A stretch of 5,541 bases of DNA from Gammaproteobacteria bacterium (lineage in GTDB: Bacteria; Pseudomonadota; Gammaproteobacteria; Arenicellales; Arenicellaceae). The stretch lies in the NCBI GenBank assembly GCA_030426005.1, contig JAUHZM010000212.1:1-5541 (forward strand), in the 5' to 3' direction. Under the pieces are notes generated by a model. The model saw only the letters and a list, made by a program, of their open reading frames with translations. It was not told where the DNA came from and did no database searches. A program made the position numbers and the translations under genes. Below are positions 1-5,541 of this stretch, in pieces; position 1 is the first letter of the stretch; the number at the start of each line of letters is the position of its first letter.

Positions 1-435
1 GATCAACGGTTCGGTCATAGTGTGCGCGATGGCAGGTATAAAATCAGTGTCCGCAGCGAGCATCAAGCCTACAGTGTTGCCATACGCCAGCCACACTGAG
101 GAACCAGCTGCCGCAAGGAACTCGCCAGCCAGCGGACGCACAATCGGTGATGCAAATGTGTTACCGGAGCGACGGCGGTATTCCAATAAACTTACGCCAT
201 CCTGTACCACGACAGACACCAGACCGGTACCGGTATCCAGTAACTCTAATAGCGCGCCATTGGCGGACGTGGTGATGGTCGCCGCTCCAGAAACAATACG
301 GTAGCCGCCCGCTTTATTGTTAACTCCAGCGATGAACCGACCCGAGGTGGCTGAATCCGGCAGTGCCAGAATGAAGTCGATTTGCTCGCCAACCTCGGCG
401 GTGAACACCGTGGTGGCTGACGTGGCGCTAAAATA
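1..435 (-). other. Possible beta-propeller C, cut by window end; residues 1703-1847
   Basis: After SATSATTVFTAEVGEQIDFI the pattern changes from Ig-like to repeated short blade-like units. Examples are GLVSVVVQDGVSLLEYRRRSG (1773-1793, given in part) and EFLAAAGSSVWLAYGNTVG (1807-1825). Both have a strand, a tight Asp/Gly or Ser turn, then 'L-L/W-x-x-Y', as in the blades of propellers A and B. Only about three repeats fit before the sequence ends. It could instead be a lectin-like or other beta domain, so the call is weak. Confidence 0.4.
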
Positions 436-3400
436 ACTGAGTTTTTCTAATTGTTTACTTTCAGTGCGCGAATTGGCTGAGCGATCACGTAAATCAGCAG
501 TGATTTCAATGTGATCACCAAGTGTGGATACCTGACTTGAGAACGGCGTGCCGAATGAACCCGATGCTGCTAGATTATCACCAACAGGATCGTCGACTCG
601 CACGGATGAGTTCGCCGAGAAGTCCGCCATGCCCGTAGGCACAGGCACGTCCACCTGCAACAAAGTGCCGCTCAATACGCGTTGGTCTGGGGTTGATTCT
701 ATGGACACCGACTCGGATATTCCGGCATCGTCGGCCACATTCAGATAACTAAATCCGCGCAGATTGCCACTCTGAACCCGAGCAATAACCACAATACTCT
801 CATCAACTGAAGGAAGTTGTGCTTGCACAATCTGGCGCTCAGGTTCTTCCGCATTACGACTAATTTGAATCCCAGTATCTGGAGCAGCTTCAATTCCGCC
901 AATATCGAAGTACAGCTCAGCCTCCAGAACATTTCGCATCTGGATATCGAATTCAACGGTTTCATTTTCGTAAAAATGTGTTCCGTTCTGCGGCGCAATA
1001 ATGGCCACCTTAGGGGCCCCTGACTCGGCGTCGTATGGATACACTTTGATGTGTTCAATGCTGCTCTGATTCTGGTTTGAATCAAAGGCGCGCACCCAAA
1101 TCTCCACACCTGACTGGCTGTCTTCAACAGTTGGCACGAAGCTGTAACGATTTGGATCCTCCAGCACGGTGAAATTCACACCATCTAGAGAAACCTCAAC
1201 ACGATCAATACCGTATTTGTCGAACGACTTGATCAGAACATCGGTGCGCTCCCCGATCGCTACATAATCGCCGTCTTCCGGTGACACAATCGAGAGGCTT
1301 GGTGGCGTCTTATCCAGTGCTAGCGGATATGGCAAGTCAAACGAAGCAAAGTAACCAACGCCAAACTCAACTTCTAGCTTTGCAGTCATCGGGTATGGCA
1401 CCGGTTCACCCGGTAGCGGCGACAAATCACGGATCTTAGGATTCAAGAACGAGCCGTTCAACGTTCCTGTCACCGGATCATAGGTGTCGAACACATTGTG
1501 CATTAAGCCATTTTGGATTTGCTCCACACCTAGCTGCACGGTGTTCACCATATCCGTGTCTTTACCAAGATCGACATTTAGCACGACACGCGTCGATTCT
1601 TCAGGTTCCACAGGATTAGTGATGAATGTTTCGACTTCGATCTCAGGGTATCGTAGCTCGATGGTAACAGACTCGAGCAACTTATTACCGGCAAGGTCTT
1701 CGATGGCTAGATCCAGTTTAAAGTTCGCAAAATCGGCGCCCATTAGCTGAGTAAACTGCTGATCGTTAATCTTGAGTGATCTACCAAGATCAGTGCTGAA
1801 TTGGGTTGTAAATCTTGCGCTGTAGCTTAGCTCATCTACCGCTTCATAGTTGTCCACAGCTTCGAGTCTGAAGGTATAGTATCGACCTCTCGTCAATTTA
1901 GTCGCCGGATCAACAGGCACAAACGTTCCACCTTGTTTGACCAGAATACGAGGTAGCGTTGGTGCCAAGGTGTCGCGTGCAACGTACGTGCCCACATATT
2001 GGCCCGCGCCGTCACCAGTATCAACGGCGAGATTTCCCGCAGAGTCACGTATATTGCTCAGCGAAACTGCATAACTGGCGTTGTCTTCCAGTGTCGCACC
2101 AGCTTTGAGTCTTAAACTTAGCGTGGCAGGTGTCAGATTAATCAGTTCGAAGCGATCTGACACATCCTGATCGCCTTGATCAGAGTAGTCAGAGTATGAT
2201 TTGATAACCGAGAACGCCGTGGCACTGACCGCTTCATCGAAGCTAATCACTAACGGTCGACCACGCCCTAAATGCTGCAAGTCTCCGTCTCGTTTCGGCG
2301 CTGTATCGTCGACACCAAGCAGCAGGAATGGGGACGTCAGGGCAAGTTGCTCGTCAGTGGCTTCTCGAATAATCACCAACTGGTATTGTTGATTCGGCAG
2401 CACCGGCGGTGTTGAGTCAAGCAACAGATTTCCATTGACATAGCGATGCGCAATTTGATTGGCTGCCGACACGGCTACGCCGCCTTGGTATGGAATGAGG
2501 TGAACGCGAATATCCCCTTCTAACCCAAGGCCTGAGATTTCAATTTGATCACCACCACTGTCACTTAGTGACTGCGGGTTCACTGAATTGGAGGTTACTA
2601 CGGCCTGGACTTCGATAGCTTGAGATATCAAGACGGCTGCCGGCAAGGTTGATACCGCAGCAAAGTCTCCCTGGTCTATCTGTAGTGACTTATAGCCCGG
2701 TACGGTTTGGGTATTCGTAAATGCTAACTCTTCGCCAACAGCATTCACGGTCAGCTCGGCCACCGGAATGCTATCGTCGCCTAACCGTAACTCAGTTACC
2801 TTATGCAATGACTGTCCACGAACAGAATAGTCAATACTTCGGCCGGTGATACTGTTCGCCGGATTAATGTCTTCCAGGGTCGCATCAGAATCGTCAAACA
2901 ATGGCGCAGTACCGAGTGTCCACGGCAAATCCAAGTCGACTTCGGCACCAACGATCGGTTGACTCGGTGGTACTGCCAGCGACACGGCGTAAGACTCACC
3001 TAGGCTGTATTCGGCACCAAAAACCTCAAACACCAAATCTCGTCCAACCACATGTTGGTAACCCGGTAAACGTACTCCGGTTGAGGCTGGAACCACATCG
3101 ACCACGACGGTTTGCCAATTGTCTGAATCACCACTGATGTCGAGCAGTATTGGCTGTGCACTGGCACTGAGTTTCTCTGGACTGAGCCCAACGAGGTTAT
3201 TGAAAGGCAATGCGACATTACTGTAGACCCGACCCGTACTAACCCATTCCAAAAGGTTATTACGGAATGCGAGTTGTGGTGCGCTGTCAGACAGACCCGG
3301 CGAGAAGACCGTCAACGGTTTGAGCGTCAACTCCTGACCGAACCTATTGATGTCAAAGACCGTCAGCTCGCCACTCGGATTGATCAATCCGAGGAGTTCG

Positions 3401-5541
3401 CCATTGAGCTGTGCGGCTTCATGCGACTCAAATGCCTTGCCAATCAGGGCTTGAGCACTATTAGTGCGCATGCGCACGAGGTCGACCAATTCGAACTCTT
3501 GATCCGATCGAATAGCCAACCTCTGCCCGTCGATAAGCAACTGTTCGGCAGCGAAGACGGTGTGTGCGTAGCTGGCCGCGCGCTGATCCAGATTTGGGAT
3601 AGCGTAGAACGCCACCTCCGTATCATCGAGCACATACGCACCTGTGTCATCAAAAGCGATATCGATGACTGGGGATGCAAACTCTTGCGTTGCCAAATGG
3701 TCACCGAGCACATGGCCGCTCACCAAGGCATCACCAGCACGCGCCATCAACACATTGCCAGACAAGTAAACCTCAGTAAGTGCCAAACGCGACGGGTTTT
3801 CGAATCTATTGACGATCTCCGGTGCATACACATTGCTGATGTCATACACGGTGATTTGTGCGCCATTATCATGACTCAGAAGCGCCATATAATTGCCGCT
3901 AATCGAAGCACTTGTGATAGTGCCAGGGCGATTGCCACTCGCTAGTGTGAGTGGCAGCAATGAGTCCTGCGTCGTCGTTAAGCGCCATACGTCGCCGCCT
4001 GCCTCAGACTCAGTAAGAATTAGGAATCGATCGGTCCGGAACAGTTTGCTGACACCCTGCCATTGCTCTTCAGCCTCAAAGCCGATCGACAAACTGGTGT
4101 TGGTGTATAGATCAATGCCATCTTCGTGGTTCGAGACAGTGATGACGAGCTCGCCGATGGTGTCGACTGGCAGCTCAAAACTGATCAGATTTGGTCCTTC
4201 TAAGCGGACACCGGTTGCGAGGACACCGTTGATATACACCAGTGTCTGCTCGCTAAAACCGACACCCTGGATTGCAACACGGTCGCGTCCGTTGAAACTG
4301 AAATGGGTCTGGTCAGCATCAAATTCACCAGTCTCGGCGTTGTACGAGCCCGCCTGTTCAATGACTGGGTCAGCGATGTAACTGAATGCGGCTCTCAGGC
4401 TGGCTGACAGCTTCCCGTTTCGCACTTCAATACCCATTAGGGCATTGTCCTCTGGTGATGCCTCTAGGGCTGGCAAACGGAATCGCAACTGGTTCTCAGA
4501 TACGGAGAGAATATGGCTTGGATCAACTGCGTTGGCACCGACTAATATTTCAGTCTGTAGATCAAAATTGTCACCAACCAGAGTAACTTCGGCACCACCT
4601 CGCCAGCTGGCAAACGGCGGACGTATCTCGCTCAAAACAGGTTGTGCATTGGCATCCGCATGGAATCGGAAGTCAAAATCGCTCCCTAGCGCCACGCCTT
4701 GATTGTCACGCACGGCACCAGACAGTTTAACGCGGTAACGTTTATCATCTTGCCACTCGGTCAACGGTGTAAATTTGAGTAGTGATCCATCACGCGTCGT
4801 CACCAAGGAGACAAACCCGGTCTGTTTAACACCGTTTTGGTACACCTCAAACAAATCTGCGCCCAAGGACTCTATTTGCGCTAGATCCAGATGGCGATTG
4901 AACTGCAGCTCAATTACTGTATCGCTGGCAACGATTGTTTCTGGGCGTGGATGTTGCGACACAATCGTGAGTTGATTGTTTGTCAGTGTACTTAAACGCC
5001 CGCCTAACTGGCTTGCTGCGTCAGGCTCATCCAACGGATTCTCAGTCGGCTCGCCTGCCACGTATGGGAATGCACTGCCCACATAAAGTGCGCGAGGATG
5101 GAATGCAAATGTTTGTGCGTCACCCTGAACTGAAAAGTAATTTCGTAAGGTCGGTTGAGCCAGGAAGTCGCGCTGTAGCCAGCCGGACACATCAAATAAT
5201 TGCAGATCGCCCTGCCCGCCAGTGATGTACAGTGTTTGGCCACGCAACTCAATGCCACTGGCATTGAGACTACCATGGCGCACCAAGTACGCGAGGTTCA
5301 TGCTCGCGACCACTTCTCCGCCAGTATCATCCAGCACAAACAACTCGACGGTTCCGAGCTCGCCGGTCGCGACAAATAACTTGTCAGCATGTACTACTAA
5401 ATCTCGTGGTTTAAAACGTTTGCCAGCAAGATTCGTGGCTGGGATATCACGCACCAGATTGTAGTAACCGCTCATCAACTCGATTTCAATAATGCGGCGC
5501 GAGTTCGGCATCGCTGCCCATAGGCTATTGCCTTGTAAGAA
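1..5541 (-). CDS. Giant secreted/surface protein with beta-propeller, IPT/TIG and bacterial Ig-like domains; both ends missing
   Basis: One frame is open across all 1847 codons. By chance this has a probability near e^-88 at 3/64 stops per codon, and all other frames are broken into short pieces. The translation has the valine/threonine/glycine/aspartate-rich texture of beta-sandwich repeat proteins, no cysteine by my reading, few lysines and many acidic residues. Modules in order: propeller blades (1-190), SbsA-type Ig (191-296), TIG (300-390), TIG (391-489), propeller (492-780), unassigned (781-886), TIG-like (887-976), TIG-like (977-1077), SbsA-type Ig (1078-1190), Ig-like (1191-1302), unassigned (1303-1410), Ig-like (1411-1503), Ig-like (1504-1600), beta domain (1601-1702), propeller-like (1703-1847). 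The first Met (residue 11) sits within a propeller blade, so the true start lies upstream, beyond base 5541; the stop lies beyond base 1. Such proteins are generally exported and act outside the cell as adhesins or scaffolds. That role is inferred, and no catalytic motif is seen. The likely database name is an Ig-like or IPT/TIG domain-containing protein. Confidence 0.93.
436..741 (-). other. Beta domain, probably Ig-like; residues 1601-1702
   Basis: Strand-like stretches SVSIEST (1611-1617) and LLQVDVPVP (1627-1635) are followed by a Ser/Asn/Gly-rich loop (1640-1672). A closing strand DHIEITADLRDRSAN (1676-1690) resembles the 'v.v.a.D.agN' end of Ig modules. Three Ig-like modules in a row therefore precede the C-terminal propeller-like section. 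The assignment is tentative because the entrance motif is missing. Confidence 0.45.
742..1032 (-). other. Bacterial Ig-like domain; residues 1504-1600
   Basis: It follows the preceding Ig module directly, with the same entrance type: GAPKVAIIAPQNGTHFYENE (1508-1527), then VEFDIQMRNVLEAELYFDIG (1529-1548) for the paired strands. VVIARVQSG (1584-1592) and LNVADDAG (1600-1607) stand where the closing 'v.a.D.aG' is expected, with the usual aspartate replaced. It is more diverged than its neighbour in its second half. Confidence 0.65.
1033..1311 (-). other. Bacterial Ig-like domain; residues 1411-1503
   Basis: This is a textbook entrance, KTPPSLSIVSPEDGDYVAIG (1411-1430), matching 'D.tpP.v.i.sP.dG..v..g'. 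VLIKSFDKYGIDRVEVSLDG (1435-1454) matches 'v.v.a.D..Gi..V.v.vDG', and VEIWVRAFDSNQNQS (1479-1493) matches 'y.v.vrA.D..GN.s'. The length of about 93 residues is right for these modules, which are common as stalk repeats in bacterial surface proteins. Confidence 0.82.
1312..1635 (-). other. Unassigned beta domain; residues 1303-1410
   Basis: It begins after YPEIEVETF and contains STRVVLNVDLGKDTDMVNTV (1317-1336), an amphipathic stretch with two likely strands. Then come a polar region rich in Asn/Asp/Thr (NGLMHNVFDTYDPVTGTLNG) and a proline-rich turn LSPLPGEPVPYP (1373-1384). It ends with AKLEVEFGVGYFASFDLP (1387-1404), two hydrophobic strands. It leads into DKTPP, the entrance of the next Ig domain. 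I cannot match it to a family. Its size fits one beta-sandwich that has diverged beyond visual recognition. Confidence 0.4.
1636..1971 (-). other. Bacterial Ig-like domain; residues 1191-1302
   Basis: The start TLAPTLPRILVKQGG resembles the 'D..aP..p.i...' entrance of bacterial Ig modules. RYYTFRLEAVDNYEAVDELSY (1220-1240) parallels 'v.l...a.Dn.gv..v.y' of the force-bearing Ig-like families, and KLDLAIEDLAGNKL (1275-1288) gives the closing 'v.a.D.aGN' strand. It ends in a Val/Ile/Glu-rich exit strand. This is an Ig fold by pattern; the exact subfamily is uncertain. Confidence 0.6.
1972..2310 (-). other. SbsA/Big_5-type Ig-like domain B; residues 1078-1190
   Basis: It opens with the classic DDTAP (1078-1082) and contains PLVISFDEAVSATAF (1096-1110), matching the 'i.l.Fse.v......' strand. 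LSLRLKAGATLEDNASYAVS (1141-1160) matches 'l.l.....L...t.Y.v.l', and IRDSAGNLAVDTG (1164-1176) matches 'v.D.aGN.....'. It is a near-canonical member. The variable loop is occupied by an acidic micro-repeat, YSDYSDQGDQD (1116-1126). Its tail (GQYVGTYVARD, 1180-1190) leads straight into another Ig-like module beginning TLAPTLP. Confidence 0.8.
2311..2613 (-). other. Divergent IPT/TIG-like domain 4; residues 977-1077
   Basis: The signature SGGDQIEISGLGL (995-1007) is close to 'GG..v.I.G.gf', followed by DIRVHLIPYQGGVAV (1010-1024) where TIG domains carry 'v.v.fgg..a'. The closing strands YQLVIIREATD (1053-1063) and PFLLLGVDD (1071-1079) correspond to the 'y.l.v.n..g...s.pf.v' exit. It forms a second TIG pair with the preceding domain and leads into an SbsA-type Ig domain. 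That is the reverse of the Ig-then-TIG order seen between bases 4075 and 4971. Confidence 0.55.
2614..2883 (-). other. Divergent IPT/TIG-like domain 3; residues 887-976
   Basis: The segment opens with INPANSITGRSIDYSVRG (892-909), which parallels the 'I.P......g..v.i.G' opening of TIG domains. It continues with TELRLGDDSIPVAEL (916-930), in the position of 'v.l.g..i....'. Then come LAFTNTQ (939-945) and VPGYKSLQI (947-955), which parallel 'l.f..p...pG.y.v.v'. The glycine-rich signature is weaker than in domains 1 and 2, so this is a tentative call from pattern and position. Confidence 0.5.
2884..3201 (-). other. Unassigned beta-rich segment after propeller B; residues 781-886
   Basis: I do not recognise a family here. 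The segment has alternating hydrophobic strands such as PILLDISGD (797-805), TVVVDVVPAS (811-820) and LVFEVFGAEY (836-845), then YAVSLAVPPSQPIVGAEVDLDLP, and an acidic stretch DDSDATLED (883-891) at its end. The pattern is compatible with one Ig-fold domain, and could be the closing part of the propeller plus a linker. It sits between propeller B and a TIG-like pair. Confidence 0.4.
3374..3393. repeat. Perfect 20-bp palindrome within the coding sequence
   Basis: The 20 bases centred on TGATCA between 3383 and 3384 equal their own reverse complement with no spacer; the outer bases are CTCGG and CCGAG. The flanking bases do not extend it. It lies within the coding sequence of propeller B, where it encodes the core of LGLINPSG. 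No repeat copy was noticed elsewhere in the window. Confidence 0.75.
3464..3477. repeat. Perfect 14-bp palindrome (GTGCGCATGCGCAC)
   Basis: The 14 bases equal their own reverse complement. It overlaps a small inverted repeat (GCACTA, one base, TAGTGC at 3455-3467). It lies 70 bases from the 20-bp palindrome and encodes part of LVRMRTNS in propeller B. It could be chance or a site for a dimeric DNA-binding protein; nothing else supports a regulatory role. Confidence 0.6.
4075..4371 (-). other. IPT/TIG domain 2; residues 391-489
   Basis: It is in direct tandem with TIG 1 and opens with PVIEQAG (392-398). The core reads RVAIQGVGFSEQTLVYINGV (421-440), matching 'v.I.G.gF...t.V.i.G'. It continues through LISFELPVD (452-460) and LVITVSNHEDG (465-475), the 'l.i.V.N.dG' exit typical of TIG folds. 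The loop before the core (about residues 399-418) is longer than usual and acidic. The tandem TIG pair bridges two beta-propellers. Confidence 0.78.
4372..4644 (-). other. IPT/TIG domain 1; residues 300-390
   Basis: It begins with PVLSEIRPPFASWRGG and the signature GGAEVTLVGDNF (315-326), which matches the IPT/TIG consensus 'P..g...GGt.vtI.G.nF'. Next comes EILVGANAVD (331-340), corresponding to 'v.fGg..a', then LRFRLPALE (352-360), corresponding to 'i.c.vP'. It ends with IEVRNG (371-376) and FSYI (386-389), the usual 'v.v.n...s..f.y' exit strand. All hallmark elements are in order and the length (about 90) is typical. In bacteria these Ig-fold modules occur in cell-surface and carbohydrate-associated proteins. 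Confidence 0.82.
4654..4971 (-). other. SbsA/Big_5-type Ig-like domain A; residues 191-296
   Basis: The segment has the characteristic order of SbsA-type Ig-like domains. It opens with a strand VIELQFNRHLD (209-219), matching the 'i.l.Fs.pld' opening. The middle is variable, followed by LLKFTPLTEW (254-263), matching 'l.f.P...l'. It closes with YRVKLSGAVRDNQG (269-282), matching 'Y.v.l...v.D..G' and ending in a short strand. The length of about 105 residues is normal for the family. It follows propeller A and leads directly into a TIG domain through a short Ala/Asn/Gln linker. Its role is structural: a stalk or spacer module. Confidence 0.75.
4972..5541 (-). other. Beta-propeller A (LVIVD-like blades), N-terminal part missing; residues 1-190
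   Basis: Blade-like units repeat the pattern 'hydrophobic strand, short turn, L-Y/F-V/I, small residues, strand ending in F-V-L-D or F-D-V'. Examples are HADKLFVATG (51-60) followed by VELFVLDD (65-72), and LRGQTLYITGG (99-109) followed by LQLFDVSG (113-120). A further unit holds ALYVGSAF (151-158). This resembles the LVIVD/YVTN type of bacterial propeller, in which each blade carries 'gnylYva...glrvvDvs'. Only three or four blades are inside the window, so the rest lies upstream. Propellers of this kind are usually ligand- or protein-binding platforms in extracellular proteins; no ligand can be named. Confidence 0.6.

Larger units (their letters stand above)
3202..4068 (-). other. Beta-propeller B (LVIVD-like), apparently complete; residues 492-780
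   Basis: About six or seven blade-like repeats can be traced. The clearest is ISGNYMALLS (547-556) followed by ITVYDISNVYAPEIV (563-577), which is close to the LVIVD blade 'v.gnyayva...gl.i.Dis.p..P..v'. Others are YLSGNVLMARAGD (592-604), IAFDDTGAYVLDD (628-640), LLIDGQRLAIRSD (668-680), LLGLINPSGELTVFDI (716-731) and LAFRNNLLEWVSTG (757-770). The size of about 290 residues suits a six- or seven-bladed propeller. The coding stretch differs from its flanks in codon use (no TTA, CTA or TCA codons). Exact blade borders are uncertain. Confidence 0.65.

Noticed and set aside
223..234. 12-bp palindrome ACCGGTACCGGT
   Set aside because: It arises from the coding of the repeated dipeptide GTG (DTGTGL, residues 1769-1774) with identical codons. 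It is short and has no sign of function.
484..522. Cluster of GATCAC / AATCA...TGATT inverted repeats resembling an operator
   Set aside because: The arms are about 5 bp, it lies within the coding sequence, and there is no promoter-like element or gene start nearby.
741..1127. 128-codon minus-strand frame
   Set aside because: It is out of phase with the 1847-codon frame, which carries clear Ig motifs over the same bases. The translation is Cys/Arg/Leu-rich and unlike the rest.
3455..3467. Small hairpin that might be taken for a terminator
   Set aside because: The stem is only 6 bp with a one-base loop and no T-run on either strand, and it lies inside an open coding frame.
3274..3945. 223-codon open frame on the plus strand, the longest closed frame in the window
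   Set aside because: It is exactly opposite the codons of the minus-strand gene and exists because the sense strand lacks TTA, CTA and TCA there. It starts at TTG without a well-placed ribosome binding site, is rich in Cys/His/Arg and shows no domain pattern. The codon anomaly itself is kept as a finding.
3893..4381. 162-codon plus-strand frame
   Set aside because: It is antisense to the TIG 2 and propeller B coding sequence. Its translation is Ser/Thr/Arg-rich without domain texture, typical of a shadow.
5004..5276. 90-codon minus-strand frame
   Set aside because: It overlaps propeller A in another phase and has no recognisable features.
1..5541. tRNA, rRNA, CRISPR array, insertion sequence, promoter or riboswitch
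   Set aside because: None was seen. There are no regularly spaced repeats, no terminal inverted repeats with a transposase, no RNA-like folds and no intergenic gap, because coding sequence fills the window.

Overview
The whole window lies inside one very large protein-coding gene on the minus strand. Read from base 5541 down to base 1, one frame stays open for 1847 codons with no stop and no frameshift, and it runs off both ends of the window. No start codon, stop codon, promoter, terminator, RNA gene or neighbouring gene is visible. Residue numbers below count from the first codon at bases 5541-5539; residue n covers bases 5541-3(n-1) down to 5542-3n.

The encoded fragment (roughly 200 kDa) is a chain of beta-sandwich and beta-propeller modules typical of bacterial secreted or surface-anchored giants. 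In protein order: (1) the tail of a beta-propeller with LVIVD-like blades, bases 4972-5541; (2) an SbsA/Big_5-type Ig-like domain, 4654-4971; (3) two tandem IPT/TIG domains, 4075-4644; (4) a second, apparently complete LVIVD-like propeller, 3202-4068; (5) an unassigned beta-rich linker, 2884-3201; (6) two more divergent TIG-like domains, 2311-2883; (7) a second SbsA/Big_5-type domain, 1972-2310; (8) a run of further Ig-like and unassigned beta domains, 436-1971; (9) the start of what looks like a third propeller, 1-435. The fragment has no cysteine, is acidic, and has no internal transmembrane segment or signal peptide. This fits an extracellular or periplasmic protein whose secretion signal and anchor lie outside the window.

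The organism is most probably a Gram-negative bacterium with balanced base composition (about half G+C by eye). A marine gammaproteobacterium is a reasonable guess, since such Ig/TIG/propeller giants are common there, but nothing in the window proves it. No enzymatic motif is visible, so the function (adhesion, matrix scaffold, ligand display) is inferred from architecture only.

The points most worth a second look are the alternation of propellers with TIG/Ig pairs; a 272-codon stretch over the second propeller with no TTA, CTA or TCA codon although these are common on both sides; a perfect 20-bp palindrome inside that stretch; and two beta-rich segments that I cannot assign.
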